Notes: generated from the sequence alone by a model not told the origin. Numbered from the stretch's first letter, positions 9,723 to 20,346 are shown. The stretch: 64,000 nt of DNA from Lysobacter sp. (GCA_011526085.1 WYBC01000039.1:1-64000); one strand, 5' to 3'. Translations and numbers: made by a program.

Positions 9723-10596
9723 TCTCCAGGATCTCGGGATCGGCCAGGGTCACATCATCCCCTTTTTCGAGGTCGAGCAGCGCGGCGTAACGCGCGCCGT
9801 CCAGGACCTTGCCGACCTGGTTCTGGAACTGCAGGGTCAGGGCATCGTCGTCGCGCCGGAAGGCGTCGAGATCGCCCGACGACGCGAACCGCTGTTCCGC
9901 CGCGAGTCGCTCGTGCTCGGTCTTTTCGCGGATCTCCATCAGCGCGCCGCGGGCGCCGCCGTCGACGACTTCCCGATTCCGCGGATCGTCGCCGAGTTTG
10001 TATTCGAGGAAGAGCTCGAACTGCGCGAGCTGGAAACGCACGATCTCGTCGGTGCCGGAAACCGCGGCGAGCCGCTCTTCCGAACCCGCGTACAGCCGCA
10101 GCGATCGTTCGAGGTATGCGCGTTCGCGCGGGTCGCCGCCGTCGGTGCCGCCCGGCGCGCCGGCACCCTCCGCGTCGTCGCGGCGCCCAGCTTCGATGCA
10201 GGCATCGAGATCGCCGCCGACGCCGGCGTGGCGATCGAACGGTGCGCGGCAGAATCCCAGGATGCCGCGCGGGCGGCCGTACGCGCCGAACAGGGCCGAC
10301 GACACCGAATAACCGCGGGCGCCCTGCACGGTGATGCCCGCCGGCAGCAGGATGCGGTTGGCGGCCTGATGGCAGACTCCGTTGACGAGGTAACAGGTGA
10401 TGCCCGCCCGTTCGTTCGGCTCGGCGATCGCGTCCGCGCGCCGGGTGCTGCCCGGCGCGCGCCGCAATTCGGTTCCACCGGTCTTGCCGCCCCAGCAGCC
10501 CCAGGCCTTGCCGAGCGTGCCGCAGGCGACATACGTGTGATCGGCCAGTTTCAGGAACAACTGGGTCGGATAACGGAATGCGACCAGCGTGCCCAT
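9691..10596 (-). CDS. Hypothetical protein with CYLVNGVCHQAANRILLPAG motif
   Basis: 301 aa, unrecognised. The N-terminal third is Gly- and Cys-rich (YVACGTLGKAWGCWGGKTGG). It then holds a motif with two Cys and an adjacent His (CYLVNGVCHQAANRI) followed by ITVQGARGYSVSSALFGAYG. A Cys-His pair in such a setting can be a thiol-hydrolase site, but that is speculative. A low-complexity Gly/Asp/Glu region around 140-160 leads to a helical C-terminal half (about 160-290). No signal peptide is clear. It is the first gene of a two-gene operon and overlaps the next by 32 bases. Confidence 0.65.
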   Translation of the reverse strand: MGTLVAFRYPTQLFLKLADHTYVACGTLGKAWGCWGGKTGGTELRRAPGSTRRADAIAEPNERAGITCYLVNGVCHQAANRILLPAGITVQGARGYSVSSALFGAYGRPRGILGFCRAPFDRHAGVGGDLDACIEAGRRDDAEGAGAPGGTDGGDPRERAYLERSLRLYAGSEERLAAVSGTDEIVRFQLAQFELFLEYKLGDDPRNREVVDGGARGALMEIREKTEHERLAAEQRFASSGDLDAFRRDDDALTLQFQNQVGKVLDGARYAALLDLEKGDDVTLADPEILENAYPRRPAGA

Positions 10597-10783
10597 GACG
10601 CCCTCCCTGTCTCCGGTACGGTCCGGAAATCACGATACGAGTGCCGGCTGGACCAGCGTGCGATGCCTGCGTCCTGCCGGACGATCCTGAATGCGTCAAC
10701 GCCGGTTCCGTCGGGTATCGGCCAATGAGGTCGTCCCATGCAGTCGATGTACGGGTGTCTTCCGACCGCGCTCGCCCGGACGT

Positions 10784-13700
10784 TCATGCCTGCGGCAGCG
10801 GCGCGGACAGGGACAGCATCCGCGCGAACTCGGCCGCCGGAACCGGTCTGCTGAAGTGATAGCCCTGGGCCTCATCGCATTTCAGCAACAGCAGCATCTG
10901 CGCCTGTTCCCGGGTTTCGACGCCTTCGGCCGTCACCTTGATCCCGAGCGCATGCGCCAGCGCGATGATGCTGGAGACCATGATGAATCCCTGCGGGCCG
11001 TCGGTCATCCCGGCGACGAAGGTGCGATCGATCTTGAGCGATGTGATCGGCAATTTCGCGATGTAGGACAGCGAGGAGTAGCCGGTGCCGAAATCGTCCA
11101 CCGCCACCGAGACATCGAGCCGACGCAGCGCGTCGAGCATGCCGATCGTCCGGTCGATGTCGTCCATGATCACGTTCTCGGTGATCTCGAGTTCGAGCGC
11201 GCCGCCGCCGGCCTCGCCGACCGCGGACGCGATCTGCGCCACGAAGTCCGGCTGGTTGAGTTGCAGCGGCGATACGTTCACGGCGATGCGGACCGGGTCA
11301 AACCCCGCGCGCAGCCAGCCGTTGCGATCCGCGATCGCCCGCTCGACGGCCCATCTGCCGACGGCGCGGATCAATCCGGTCTCTTCGAGGACGGAGATGA
11401 AATCCGCAGGCGGAATCAGGCCCTTCTCGGGATTCTGCCATCGGATCAGCGCTTCCGCCCCGCAGATGCGGCCACCGACCAGACCGACCTTGGGCTGGTA
11501 GTGCAGCACGAATTCATCGCGCTCCATGGCGCGACGCAGCTTGCTCTCGAAGCCGAACGCCTGGGCCGCGGTGGCATTCATCTTCGGCGCGTAGAACACG
11601 TACGGCAACAGCGTATTCTTCGCCCGGCGCAGCGCTTCCTCGGCATTCAGCAACAGATTCTCCGCGTCGACACCGTCGCCGGGGAACACGGCGGCGCCGA
11701 TCCTGCAACCGATGCGGATCTCTTCGCCGAAGACCACGAAGGGTTCGCCGAAGCAGCGTTCGGACAAGCGCTCGAATTCCCGGGCCAGTTCCGTGGCCGT
11801 GTGACGGCCTTCCAGTTGCAGCCCGAACAGGTCCGGCCCAAGCCTGGCGACCGAGGGATCCTGCGCATGGAGGCGGGTCGCGACCATTCGCAACAGCTCA
11901 TCGCCCTCCTTCCGTCCGAAGGTCTCGTTCACGCGGCGGAAACGGATGAGATCGAGCGACATGACGACGAGATCGGGCGCGTCCCGGCCCCTGTCCGCGA
12001 GCCGCCTGGCGAGGGCGTCCAGGAACGCCAGGCGATTGGGCAGCCCGGTGAGCGAATCGTGGTGGGCGAGGTATCTGATGCGATCGGATTTCATCAAATG
12101 ATCCAATGCAAAAGAAATGTCGTCCGCCAGCTTCAGCATGAGCTGCATTTCCGTGTCGTCGAAGAACCCGACGATCGGCGAATGGATGGAGAGGATGCCG
12201 ATGGTCGCGTCTTCCAGCACCAGGGGGAGCAGGGCCAGTGCCGAGGATCCGGAGGCGACCAGTTTCTTCCGCGCCAGCACGCGCACGTCGTTGGCGATGT
12301 CGTTGCATACCACCGGCCGTTTGCCGGAGAGCGCGCGGCCGAGCACCCCGCCGATCTCGGGACCGATCGTCTGCAGGCGTTGCTGCAGGTCCTCGAAGAA
12401 CGCATCCTCCGCACCGGCCCAGCCGACGATGCGCACGGGCGCGCACGTTTCGTCGACGACGCCGATCCAGGCCTTCGAGAAACCTCCGGTTTCGACGACG
12501 ATCCTGCATGCCTGCCGGAACAGTTCCTCGCGGTCCCTGACCCGGACGATCAGGCTGTTGATGCCGCTCAACACCGCGTAGACGCGATTGAGCCGGAGGA
12601 TTCGTTTCTCGATCTTCTTCTGGGCGGTGATGTCCTGCAGCGTGTTGAAGGTACGGATCCCCGCGGAACCGCCCGGCGTTTTTTCCAGGGGCTCGATGAT
12701 GTGCTTGATGTTCCGCCATTTTCCGCCGCTGTTGAGCCGGTACTCGAAGTGCAGGCGTTTGGCTTCTTTCCGCGCCTTGGACATCAGCTCGGCGACGCGG
12801 GCGCGATCGTCGGGATGCACCAGCCGCACCCACTCGGCGATGCTGCGCGGATGCGAGCGACGCTCCATTCCGAGCAGCTGGGCGAAGGACTCGGAGCCGC
12901 TTTCGACCAGGCCCTCGGCATCGACGATGGCGTGGGACAGTTGCGCGAGGTCCTGGGCCCGCTTGAGCCCGGCCGCGCTTTCCGCCAATGCCGCCTCCGC
13001 CTTCAGCCTTTCGGTGACGTCGCGGATGAACAAGGTGAAGACGTCGCCCTGCGAGGTGGGCAATCTCGAGATCTTCGCCTCGATCGAGAATGTCGTGCCA
13101 TCGGCGCGCATGGCCTGGACTTCGCGCCCCAGCGTCCGGCCGCGCTGGGCCTCCCGGGCGAGCGCGGCCAACGGAAGGGCGGATGCCCTGCCGGAGCGCA
13201 TCGAGATGAAATCGCCGATCGGCCTGCCCATCGCGTGCTCGGGGTCGCAGCCGAACATCTCGCCCGCAGCCGCGTTGAACAGGACGATGTCCTGCCGTTC
13301 GTCGACCGCGATGATGGCGTCCATCGCCGAAGCGATCAGTCCCGACAGCCGCGCCCTCGATTCCACCAGCCCTTCGTGCGTGCGTTCGAGTTCCAGGCCC
13401 TTTTCCTCGAGCTTGCGGATCAACACCTCGCTGTATTGCTTCATGAGCGGGGCGGGCTGTTCCGGTTCGATCGCATCGATCGCGGGCGGACGCGGCGTCT
13501 TGCCCGCAGCCATCACCGCGTCGATCAGGCGTCCGCACGGCGCCGGCTTGGCGATGTAGGCGTCGGCGCCCACGGACTCCGCGAGTTTCCGATCGCTGGG
13601 GGAGTTGTAGGTGCTGGTGTAGAGGATGAAGGGCAACGCCGCCAGCGCCGGATCCCGGCGCACCTCCATGCACAGGCGATAGCCGTCCATGCGTGGCATC

Positions 13701-13858
13701 AGGATGTCGGAGATGACGCCGTCCACCGGCACCCGGCGCAGGATCTCCAGCGCTTCGACACCATCGACCGCCTCGACCACCTGCTGCCCTTCCGCCTCCA
13801 GTTGCGCCCGGAGGACTCTGAGGTTGATGTCGTGATCGTCGACGATCAACAGTTTCAA
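10784..13858 (-). CDS. REC-PAS-PAS-GAF-GGDEF(degenerate)-EAL signalling protein
   Basis: 1024 aa from a TTG start. The chosen TTG gives LKLLIVDDHD at once, has GGGAGAG 6 bases upstream and overlaps the preceding stop as TTGA. The ATG at 13942 would add 28 residues that are antisense-like. Domain order: REC (about 1-118, phospho-acceptor in VISDILMPRMDG), PAS (about 165-285), second PAS (about 300-420), GAF (about 440-590), GGDEF (about 600-770), EAL (about 780-1020). The GGDEF active site reads RLGPDLF, so cyclase activity is probably lost. The EAL motifs look intact (EALIRW, ENV, DDFGTGYSSL, AEGVE), so c-di-GMP hydrolysis is the likely output. The REC domain would be fed by the upstream kinase. 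Confidence 0.93.
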   Translation of the reverse strand: MKLLIVDDHDINLRVLRAQLEAEGQQVVEAVDGVEALEILRRVPVDGVISDILMPRMDGYRLCMEVRRDPALAALPFILYTSTYNSPSDRKLAESVGADAYIAKPAPCGRLIDAVMAAGKTPRPPAIDAIEPEQPAPLMKQYSEVLIRKLEEKGLELERTHEGLVESRARLSGLIASAMDAIIAVDERQDIVLFNAAAGEMFGCDPEHAMGRPIGDFISMRSGRASALPLAALAREAQRGRTLGREVQAMRADGTTFSIEAKISRLPTSQGDVFTLFIRDVTERLKAEAALAESAAGLKRAQDLAQLSHAIVDAEGLVESGSESFAQLLGMERRSHPRSIAEWVRLVHPDDRARVAELMSKARKEAKRLHFEYRLNSGGKWRNIKHIIEPLEKTPGGSAGIRTFNTLQDITAQKKIEKRILRLNRVYAVLSGINSLIVRVRDREELFRQACRIVVETGGFSKAWIGVVDETCAPVRIVGWAGAEDAFFEDLQQRLQTIGPEIGGVLGRALSGKRPVVCNDIANDVRVLARKKLVASGSSALALLPLVLEDATIGILSIHSPIVGFFDDTEMQLMLKLADDISFALDHLMKSDRIRYLAHHDSLTGLPNRLAFLDALARRLADRGRDAPDLVVMSLDLIRFRRVNETFGRKEGDELLRMVATRLHAQDPSVARLGPDLFGLQLEGRHTATELAREFERLSERCFGEPFVVFGEEIRIGCRIGAAVFPGDGVDAENLLLNAEEALRRAKNTLLPYVFYAPKMNATAAQAFGFESKLRRAMERDEFVLHYQPKVGLVGGRICGAEALIRWQNPEKGLIPPADFISVLEETGLIRAVGRWAVERAIADRNGWLRAGFDPVRIAVNVSPLQLNQPDFVAQIASAVGEAGGGALELEITENVIMDDIDRTIGMLDALRRLDVSVAVDDFGTGYSSLSYIAKLPITSLKIDRTFVAGMTDGPQGFIMVSSIIALAHALGIKVTAEGVETREQAQMLLLLKCDEAQGYHFSRPVPAAEFARMLSLSAPLPQA

Positions 13859-14244
13859 GCGGGCTCTCCCGACCTGAAATAGGACTGGACCTGCTGCGGG
13901 AATCTCCGGGTGTCGATCGGCTTGGTGATATAGCCATCGCATCCCGCGGCCATCGCGCGCTCCTTGTCGCCCTTCATCGCGAAGGCCGACAAGGCGACGA
14001 TGGGAACGCCGCTCAGCGAAGCCGTCGCCTTCAATCGCCTGGCGAGGGTCAACCCGTCCATTCCGGGCAATCCGATGTCCATCAGGATCAGGTCCGGCAC
14101 CAGATCGTCGAGAAGCTGCAGCGCCTGTTCCGCGTCGACGGCGCGTACGACGGCATGTCCCTCCATTTCCAGGACAATGGAAGCCAGCTTGAGGTTGGTC
14201 GCGTTGTCGTCGACGATCAGGATCGTCGGAATCGTTGCATTCAT
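13855..14244 (-). CDS. Single-domain response regulator (CheY/DivK-like)
   Basis: 129 aa, a lone REC domain. Phospho-acceptor D56 in LILMDIGLPGMDG, acidic pocket VDDN near residue 11, and the conserved lysine in YITKPID near the C-terminus. There is no output domain, so it acts as a phospho-relay or allosteric partner. It sits between a histidine kinase and a REC-GGDEF-EAL protein with both junctions overlapping (ATGA upstream, TTGA downstream), so the three should be made in fixed ratio. Confidence 0.93.
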   Translation of the reverse strand: MNATIPTILIVDDNATNLKLASIVLEMEGHAVVRAVDAEQALQLLDDLVPDLILMDIGLPGMDGLTLARRLKATASLSGVPIVALSAFAMKGDKERAMAAGCDGYITKPIDTRRFPQQVQSYFRSGEPA

Positions 14245-15719
14245 GGCGCTTCCGCCTGCGGCAAGTCCACCGTGAAAAGGCTCCCTTCTCCGGGTGCGCT
14301 GGCCACCGAGATCGTTCCGCCCTGGAACTCCACCAGCTTGCGCGTCAACGCGAGGCCCAGGCCCGTGCCTTCGTACCGGCGCGCGTTGCCGGAGTCGAGC
14401 TGCCTGAATTCCTGGAACAACTGTCCGATGTGCTCCGCATCGATGCCGATGCCGGTGTCCTGGACGGCCAGCAGCAACCGCGGTCCGTTCGCCCTGGCCG
14501 TGATCGCGATCGCGCCGCCGTCGTCGGTGAACTTGGCGGCATTGGACAGCAGGTTGTACAGCACCTGCTTGAACTTGTGCAGGTCGAGCACGACGGTTTC
14601 CACCGCCGGGGCGACTTCCGTTCGGACCACGATGCCTTTTTTCCGGGTCAATGGCGAAATGACCGCGCACACTTCCGCGATGGCCTTGCCGGTATCGAAC
14701 CGCTCCGGGTACAGCTGGATCTTTCCGGCTTCGACCTTCGACAGATCCAGCACGTCGTTGATGAGCTGCAGCAGATGATGGCCGCTTCTGAGGATGTCGC
14801 CCAGGAACTCCTTCTGCTTCGCGTTCAAGGGTCCGACCTTCTCGTCCACGAGCACTTCGGAAAAACCGATGATGCCGTTGAGCGGCGTCCGCAGCTCGTG
14901 CGACATGCTGGCGAGGAACTCGCTCTTCATCCGGCTCGCCTGATGGAGACGCTGTTCGATCCGTTTGCGCTCGGTGATGTCCCTGATCGCGCTCGAGACG
15001 AGCGTCCCGTCCTCGGTCTCCAGCGGGCTCAGGCTGATCTCGACCGGGAATTCGGAACCGTCCCTGCGCCTGCCGAACAGATCGAGGCCGGCGCCCATCG
15101 GCCGGACCCGGGGAGCGCGAAAAAAGCCGTCGCGCCATCGCGGATGGCTTCCGCGGAAGCGTTGCGGCAACAACAGTTCGACCTTCTCGCCGATCAACTC
15201 GGTCCGCGCATAGCCGAACAGCGTTTCGGTCTGGGTGTTGACGATGACGATGTCGCCGGATCGATTGACGATGACGATGGCGTCGGGCGCGGACTCCAGC
15301 AGCCCGCGGAATTTCTGCTCCGCCTTCTTGCGGTCTCCGATATCGCGGATGGCGCTCATCACCAGCATGCCGTCGTCGGTGGCGATGGGACTCAGGCTGA
15401 TCTCGACCGGAAATTCGGCGCCGTCCTTGCGCAGTCCGTACAACTCCATGCCCATGCCCATCGTGCGCGACCGCGGCTGCGAAAAATAACCATCGCGATG
15501 CCGGATGTGCGCGGCGCGGAGGCCGTGCGGCAACAGGCGTTCGATCGGCTGCCCCTGCAGCTCGCCGCCCTCGTATCCGAACAGGCGCTCGGCCTGGCTG
15601 TTGGAGAGCACGATATGACCGTCGGAGTTCACCATCACGATGCCGTCCGGCACGGACTCCAGAAGGTCCCGGAATCGTGCTTCCACCCATTTGGCATCGC
15701 GCTGCACGTTCGTATCCAT
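14241..15719 (-). CDS. PAS-PAS sensor histidine kinase
   Basis: 492 aa, no transmembrane segment, therefore a soluble sensor. Two PAS-PAC units (about 14-132 and 136-256) are close copies of each other: both have the pattern 'VPDGIVMVNSDGHIVLSN / APDAIVIVNRSGDIVIVN' and 'FPVEISLSP'. HisKA follows with H274 in SMSHELRTPL, then HATPase_c (N box NLLSNAAKF, G1 DTGIGI, G2 GTGLGLAL). The ATG was chosen because GTGGAG precedes it; the frame is open 28 codons further up. It is the first gene of the coupled kinase-regulator-phosphodiesterase operon. Confidence 0.93.
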   Translation of the reverse strand: MDTNVQRDAKWVEARFRDLLESVPDGIVMVNSDGHIVLSNSQAERLFGYEGGELQGQPIERLLPHGLRAAHIRHRDGYFSQPRSRTMGMGMELYGLRKDGAEFPVEISLSPIATDDGMLVMSAIRDIGDRKKAEQKFRGLLESAPDAIVIVNRSGDIVIVNTQTETLFGYARTELIGEKVELLLPQRFRGSHPRWRDGFFRAPRVRPMGAGLDLFGRRRDGSEFPVEISLSPLETEDGTLVSSAIRDITERKRIEQRLHQASRMKSEFLASMSHELRTPLNGIIGFSEVLVDEKVGPLNAKQKEFLGDILRSGHHLLQLINDVLDLSKVEAGKIQLYPERFDTGKAIAEVCAVISPLTRKKGIVVRTEVAPAVETVVLDLHKFKQVLYNLLSNAAKFTDDGGAIAITARANGPRLLLAVQDTGIGIDAEHIGQLFQEFRQLDSGNARRYEGTGLGLALTRKLVEFQGGTISVASAPGEGSLFTVDLPQAEAP

Positions 15720-15873
15720 CGGACACTCCACGTCCCGCAACCCTGGAGGATCGGGCCTCGCAAGCGGAGGTTCGACTATATGCCGCGACGACGTGGAGCG
15801 CAAAAATTGCGCGGTCGCTTTCCTCCACGTATTCCGGCGCGGATCATCGATGTTTTTCGATCGCTTCGCGCAT

Positions 15874-15898
15874 TATCGAAGACCTTCTCTATCGAAGA
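15874..15898. repeat. Two direct TATCGAAGA repeats upstream of the sensor-kinase operon
   Basis: TATCGAAGA occurs at 15874-15882 and again at 15890-15898, 16 bases start to start, in the AT-richer leader about 150-180 bases upstream of the kinase ATG. Such a spacing would put both copies on nearly the same DNA face, as for an operator, but no promoter elements can be placed with confidence. Confidence 0.4.
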
Positions 15899-15935
15899 TC
15901 CTGCCCGTCGGCGATCGATGAACGGATCCGGCCGA

Positions 15936-17096
15936 TCATGCCGGCTGCTTCGCGCGCCACGCCGCCAGCACTTCGACTTCGCGCTCGGGTTTGATGCCCG
16001 CGCGCGGGCCAGCCTTGCGGCGGTCTTCGGGCAGCGCGTCGTACCAGTCGAGCGTGGCGGCGACGGTGTCGGCGAGGCTGCGGAAGGTGAGGCCGGCGGC
16101 GATCGCCTTCGCGTTGCTGCGGGTGTGGAAGCCCGCGGAATCGCCCGCCGCCGGCACCCACACCGGCATGTCGCCCCAGGGCGAGACGTTCTGCGCTTCG
16201 AGGAAATCGGTCGGCACGAAGACGAAACGCGCGCCCTGCGTGGTCGAGGCGCGGATGCCGTACAGCATCGCGGCGGTGTCCAGCGCGTAGTCCGGGCCGA
16301 TGGCGTTGTACGCGCCGCGCGCCTTCCGTTCGGCGAGGCGGATCATCCATTCGCCGAGGTCGCGCGCGTCGATGAACTTCACCGGGTCGCGACCGTCGCC
16401 GGGACAGAGCACATCGCCGCCGCGACGCATGCGCAGCGGCCAATAGGTGAAGCGATCGGTCTCGTCGCCGGGGCCGACGATCAACCCCGGGCGAATGATC
16501 GTCGCGTTCGCGCCGAAGTGTTTGCGGGTCTCGGCTTCGGTCGCCGCCTTCAAACCGGCGTATTTGCCCATGTCGGCGCGCAGCGTCGCCATCGTTTCCT
16601 TCAGCGGATCGCCGTCGAAGGGCGCCAGCGGCGCGTCCTCGTCTTCGCCGGGAATCGCGTTGCCGGCGTAGGCCGACAGGCTGGAAATCATGGTGTAGGC
16701 GCCGACGTGGCCCTTGAGCACCTTCGCCGCGTCGCGGATCCAGGCCGGCACGCTGCTGGGGTTGTCGATGACCACGTCCCAGCGCCGGCCCTTCGCGACT
16801 TCGGCCTTCAACGCGGCGTAATCGTTGACGTCGCGATCGCCGAGCAGTTGTTCGACGTGGCCGGGCCATTCGCGCTGCTTGCGGCCGCGATTGAAGATCG
16901 TGACCCGATGCCCGCGCGCCAGCGCATAGCGCACCTGGTGCGGACCGGTGAGACCGGTGCCGCCGAGGATCAGCAGGTCGAGCGGCGCGCCGGCCTTCGC
17001 CGGGGCGACCGGCTGCGCCGAGGCGTGCGCGCCGACGGCGGCGGCGGCCAGCCCGAGGGCACCGAGTTTCAGGACATCGCGTCGTTGCAGCGTCAT
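15936..17096 (-). CDS. NAD-dependent epimerase/dehydratase family protein with Tat signal
   Basis: 386 aa. The N-terminus MTLQRRDVLKLGALGLAAAAVGAHA is a twin-arginine signal. The Rossmann nucleotide site LILGGTGLTGPHQ starts at about residue 41. An isoflavone-reductase/epimerase-like domain follows, including MISSLSAYAG (Ser) and the MGKYAGLKAATE segment, where the YxxxK-type Tyr-Lys pair looks like Y..LK. Exported NAD-dependent epimerases of this sort are common in Xanthomonadales, and function and substrate are unknown. Export with NAD(P) already bound would explain the Tat signal. The gene stands alone. Confidence 0.85.
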   Translation of the reverse strand: MTLQRRDVLKLGALGLAAAAVGAHASAQPVAPAKAGAPLDLLILGGTGLTGPHQVRYALARGHRVTIFNRGRKQREWPGHVEQLLGDRDVNDYAALKAEVAKGRRWDVVIDNPSSVPAWIRDAAKVLKGHVGAYTMISSLSAYAGNAIPGEDEDAPLAPFDGDPLKETMATLRADMGKYAGLKAATEAETRKHFGANATIIRPGLIVGPGDETDRFTYWPLRMRRGGDVLCPGDGRDPVKFIDARDLGEWMIRLAERKARGAYNAIGPDYALDTAAMLYGIRASTTQGARFVFVPTDFLEAQNVSPWGDMPVWVPAAGDSAGFHTRSNAKAIAAGLTFRSLADTVAATLDWYDALPEDRRKAGPRAGIKPEREVEVLAAWRAKQPA

Positions 17097-17262
17097 GCGG
17101 GTGCTCCGGGGATCGATGACGGAAGCGGATGCCGCATCGTTCTCCGAAACAACGCCCGCGGCCCGTGCCGGAAGTCAGCGCGCGCGATGACGATGCGCGA
17201 ACGACCTCCCCGGGACAGGCCTGCCCGGGATAGCCCTGCCCAAGACAGGCGGGGCCGGAAAG

Positions 17263-17290
17263 ACGATGCCCCGGATCGCTCCGGGGCATC
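17263..17290 (-). terminator. Terminator for the alpha-lytic protease gene
   Basis: A 12-bp perfect stem CGATGCCCCGGA (17263-17274) with TCCGGGGCATCG (17279-17290) and a 4-base loop. On the minus strand it is followed by TCTTTCC. It lies 30 bases past the protease stop, on that strand. Confidence 0.75.
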
Positions 17291-17319
17291 GTGCATCGAC
17301 GCGTCGGCGACGCGAACGA

Positions 17320-18510
17320 TCAACCGAGGACCAGGGTCAGGCCGAAGCGGCTGAGGATCGGGTTGATCGGCTGGAACCAGGTGATCGGGCTGGCGACGCC
17401 GCAGTTGTTGCTGCTACCGGCGGGCAGCTGGCCGCCCGAGGTCACGCCCTGGGCCTGGCCGGCACCGGTGATCCACGAACCGCCGGAGTCGCCCTGGCCG
17501 GCGCAGGCGGTGGAGCGGGTCAGACCGTTCACCACGCCCGTGCCGTAGTTGGCCGAGTTGTTGTAGGACACGATGGTGCCGCAGCGCCAGCCGGTGGTGC
17601 GGCCGGACCGGCAGACCGCCGCGCCGATCGGCGCCACGGTGCGGCCCAGCACGCGCTGCACGGTGCCGTTGTACTTGGTCACCTGGCCGAACAGGGTGTC
17701 GGTGCTGCGCACATTCGCCCAGGCCTGGTCGCCGCTCGGGTAGAACTGGCCCTGGACCGAGCCGACCAGCGTGCCCGACAGCCGCACCTGGGTGCCGACG
17801 CCGCCGCAATGGCCAGCCGTGGCGAAGCCCTTGGTGGCGCCGCGGGTGACCGCGAAGCCAATCGAGCACAGGCCGCCGCCCGACTGGTATTCGGCGCCGC
17901 CGACCACGTTGAGGAACGGCGTGGGCGCCTGGTACGGCGAAAGTTCGAAACGGATCATGTCCGGATCGATGCTGCTGGCCGCGACGAAGTCGGCCGCGCG
18001 CAGCGCATGGCCCGCGGCGACGGTCACCACGACGCGATTGTTCGGCACGTCCACGGCCCAGGCATGCACGCCGCTCAGGCGGCTCTTCTGGAACGTGCCG
18101 GCATGGATGGCGTCGAGCTCCGCCGCGGCGTTGCGCAGCTGGCGCAGGGTGTAGCGATGCTGGCGCACTTCGATGCCGCCCACGTTCGCGGCCTTGGCCG
18201 AGCCGGTGGTCGCGGCGACGTAGCGGTAATTGCCGTCGGCACCGCGCTCCAGCCAGCTGCCGGCGTAACGGTCGCCCAGCTGTTTGGTCACGCGCGCTTC
18301 GTTGACGTAAGCGGTGCGCTCGGCGTTGAAGTACTGCGCGAGCTGCGCATCGTTCATGCCGAGGTCGCGTTTCATCGCGTTGGCGACGACCTTGCTGAGA
18401 ACCGGCTCGCGTTCGGCGGCGGAGGCGTTGCCGATGGCGAACGCGGCGACGGCCAGGGACAGCGCGATGGCGGTGCGGCGGGCGGGACGGCGGTGATGCG
18501 GATGAGACAT
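17320..18510 (-). CDS. Alpha-lytic protease precursor (S1E serine protease)
   Basis: 396 aa, almost exactly the length of Lysobacter enzymogenes alpha-lytic protease (397 aa). A signal peptide (1-32) is followed by a pro region (about 33-200) that acts as a folding chaperone in this family. The mature protease starts about residue 201 (NVVGGAEY). The catalytic triad is H234 (TAGHC), D261 (SGDQAW) and S342 (GDSGGSWI). Six Cys in the mature part fit the three disulfides of the family. Secreted, it degrades proteins and can help lyse other bacteria. The ATG selected gives an SRP/Sec-like signal. An open frame 37 codons further upstream contains the direct repeat and is not coding. Confidence 0.97.
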   Translation of the reverse strand: MSHPHHRRPARRTAIALSLAVAAFAIGNASAAEREPVLSKVVANAMKRDLGMNDAQLAQYFNAERTAYVNEARVTKQLGDRYAGSWLERGADGNYRYVAATTGSAKAANVGGIEVRQHRYTLRQLRNAAAELDAIHAGTFQKSRLSGVHAWAVDVPNNRVVVTVAAGHALRAADFVAASSIDPDMIRFELSPYQAPTPFLNVVGGAEYQSGGGLCSIGFAVTRGATKGFATAGHCGGVGTQVRLSGTLVGSVQGQFYPSGDQAWANVRSTDTLFGQVTKYNGTVQRVLGRTVAPIGAAVCRSGRTTGWRCGTIVSYNNSANYGTGVVNGLTRSTACAGQGDSGGSWITGAGQAQGVTSGGQLPAGSSNNCGVASPITWFQPINPILSRFGLTLVLG

Positions 18511-18872
18511 GGACTTCGCTCCTTGAATGGATGTGGCATCGATGGATGTGGCATCGCGGAAGATCGGCCGCGCGTCCGGGCATGCCGGCGGCGGTCGGCG
18601 CCGGCATCCTGTCGCCGGCACCGCGCGACCCTACCGCATGCGCCGATGGCCAGGACGTGCCTGCGCTCTCAGAACGCATGCAAGCGAAAATGCATCTCAA
18701 TATGCCTGGCCGCGTGTGCGGCGCAGCAATCCGCGTGCGTATGGCGATGCGCAGGCGCGAGCATGCCGCATGCGGCGCATCGCGTGCCGTGGCGCGGGCC
18801 TTTCCCCCACCCCCCGGACCCGCGACAATAGCGGTCTTGGCCGACACCACCGTCGGCCTTCATGGAGAGCGT
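18511..18872. other. Divergent intergenic region between protease and icd
   Basis: 362 bases with no credible gene. It contains two tandem copies of ATGGATGTGGCATCG (18527-18541 and 18542-18556) just upstream of the protease start. The icd side ends in a GGAGAG ribosome site. Promoters for both genes must lie here, but I cannot place -35/-10 pairs convincingly. Confidence 0.7.
18527..18556. repeat. 15-bp tandem direct repeat in the protease leader
   Basis: ATGGATGTGGCATCG is present twice head to tail with no mismatch, in the 5' leader of the alpha-lytic protease gene. Replication slippage or a doubled regulator site are both possible. Confidence 0.9.
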
Positions 18873-20201
<1,329 letters not shown>

Positions 20202-20216
20202 TGCCGCAAGCGGTTC

Positions 20217-20248
20217 GCAAAGCGCCCGGCGAACGCCGGGCGCTTTGC
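20217..20248 (+). terminator. Strong hairpin after icd
   Basis: A perfect 14-bp stem GCAAAGCGCCCGGC (20217-20230) with GCCGGGCGCTTTGC (20235-20248) and loop GAAC, 15 bases after the icd stop. A proper T-tract is missing, so termination may be partly intrinsic. Confidence 0.75.
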
Positions 20249-20346
20249 ATTGCGGGCGATGGAACGACACCCGCATTCCCCGCATCCGCGCCGGTTCCGG
20301 GGGGATGCACTAACGTATGACGCCGTACATCGGCTAGGGTTGGCTC

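Noticed and set aside
10691-13882. 1063-codon plus-strand open frame
   Set aside because: It is antisense to the REC-PAS-GAF-EAL gene; the composition is Arg/Asp/His-heavy and no domain can be recognised. High GC makes long shadows.
14235-17354. 1039-codon plus-strand open frame
   Set aside because: Antisense to the sensor kinase and the epimerase.
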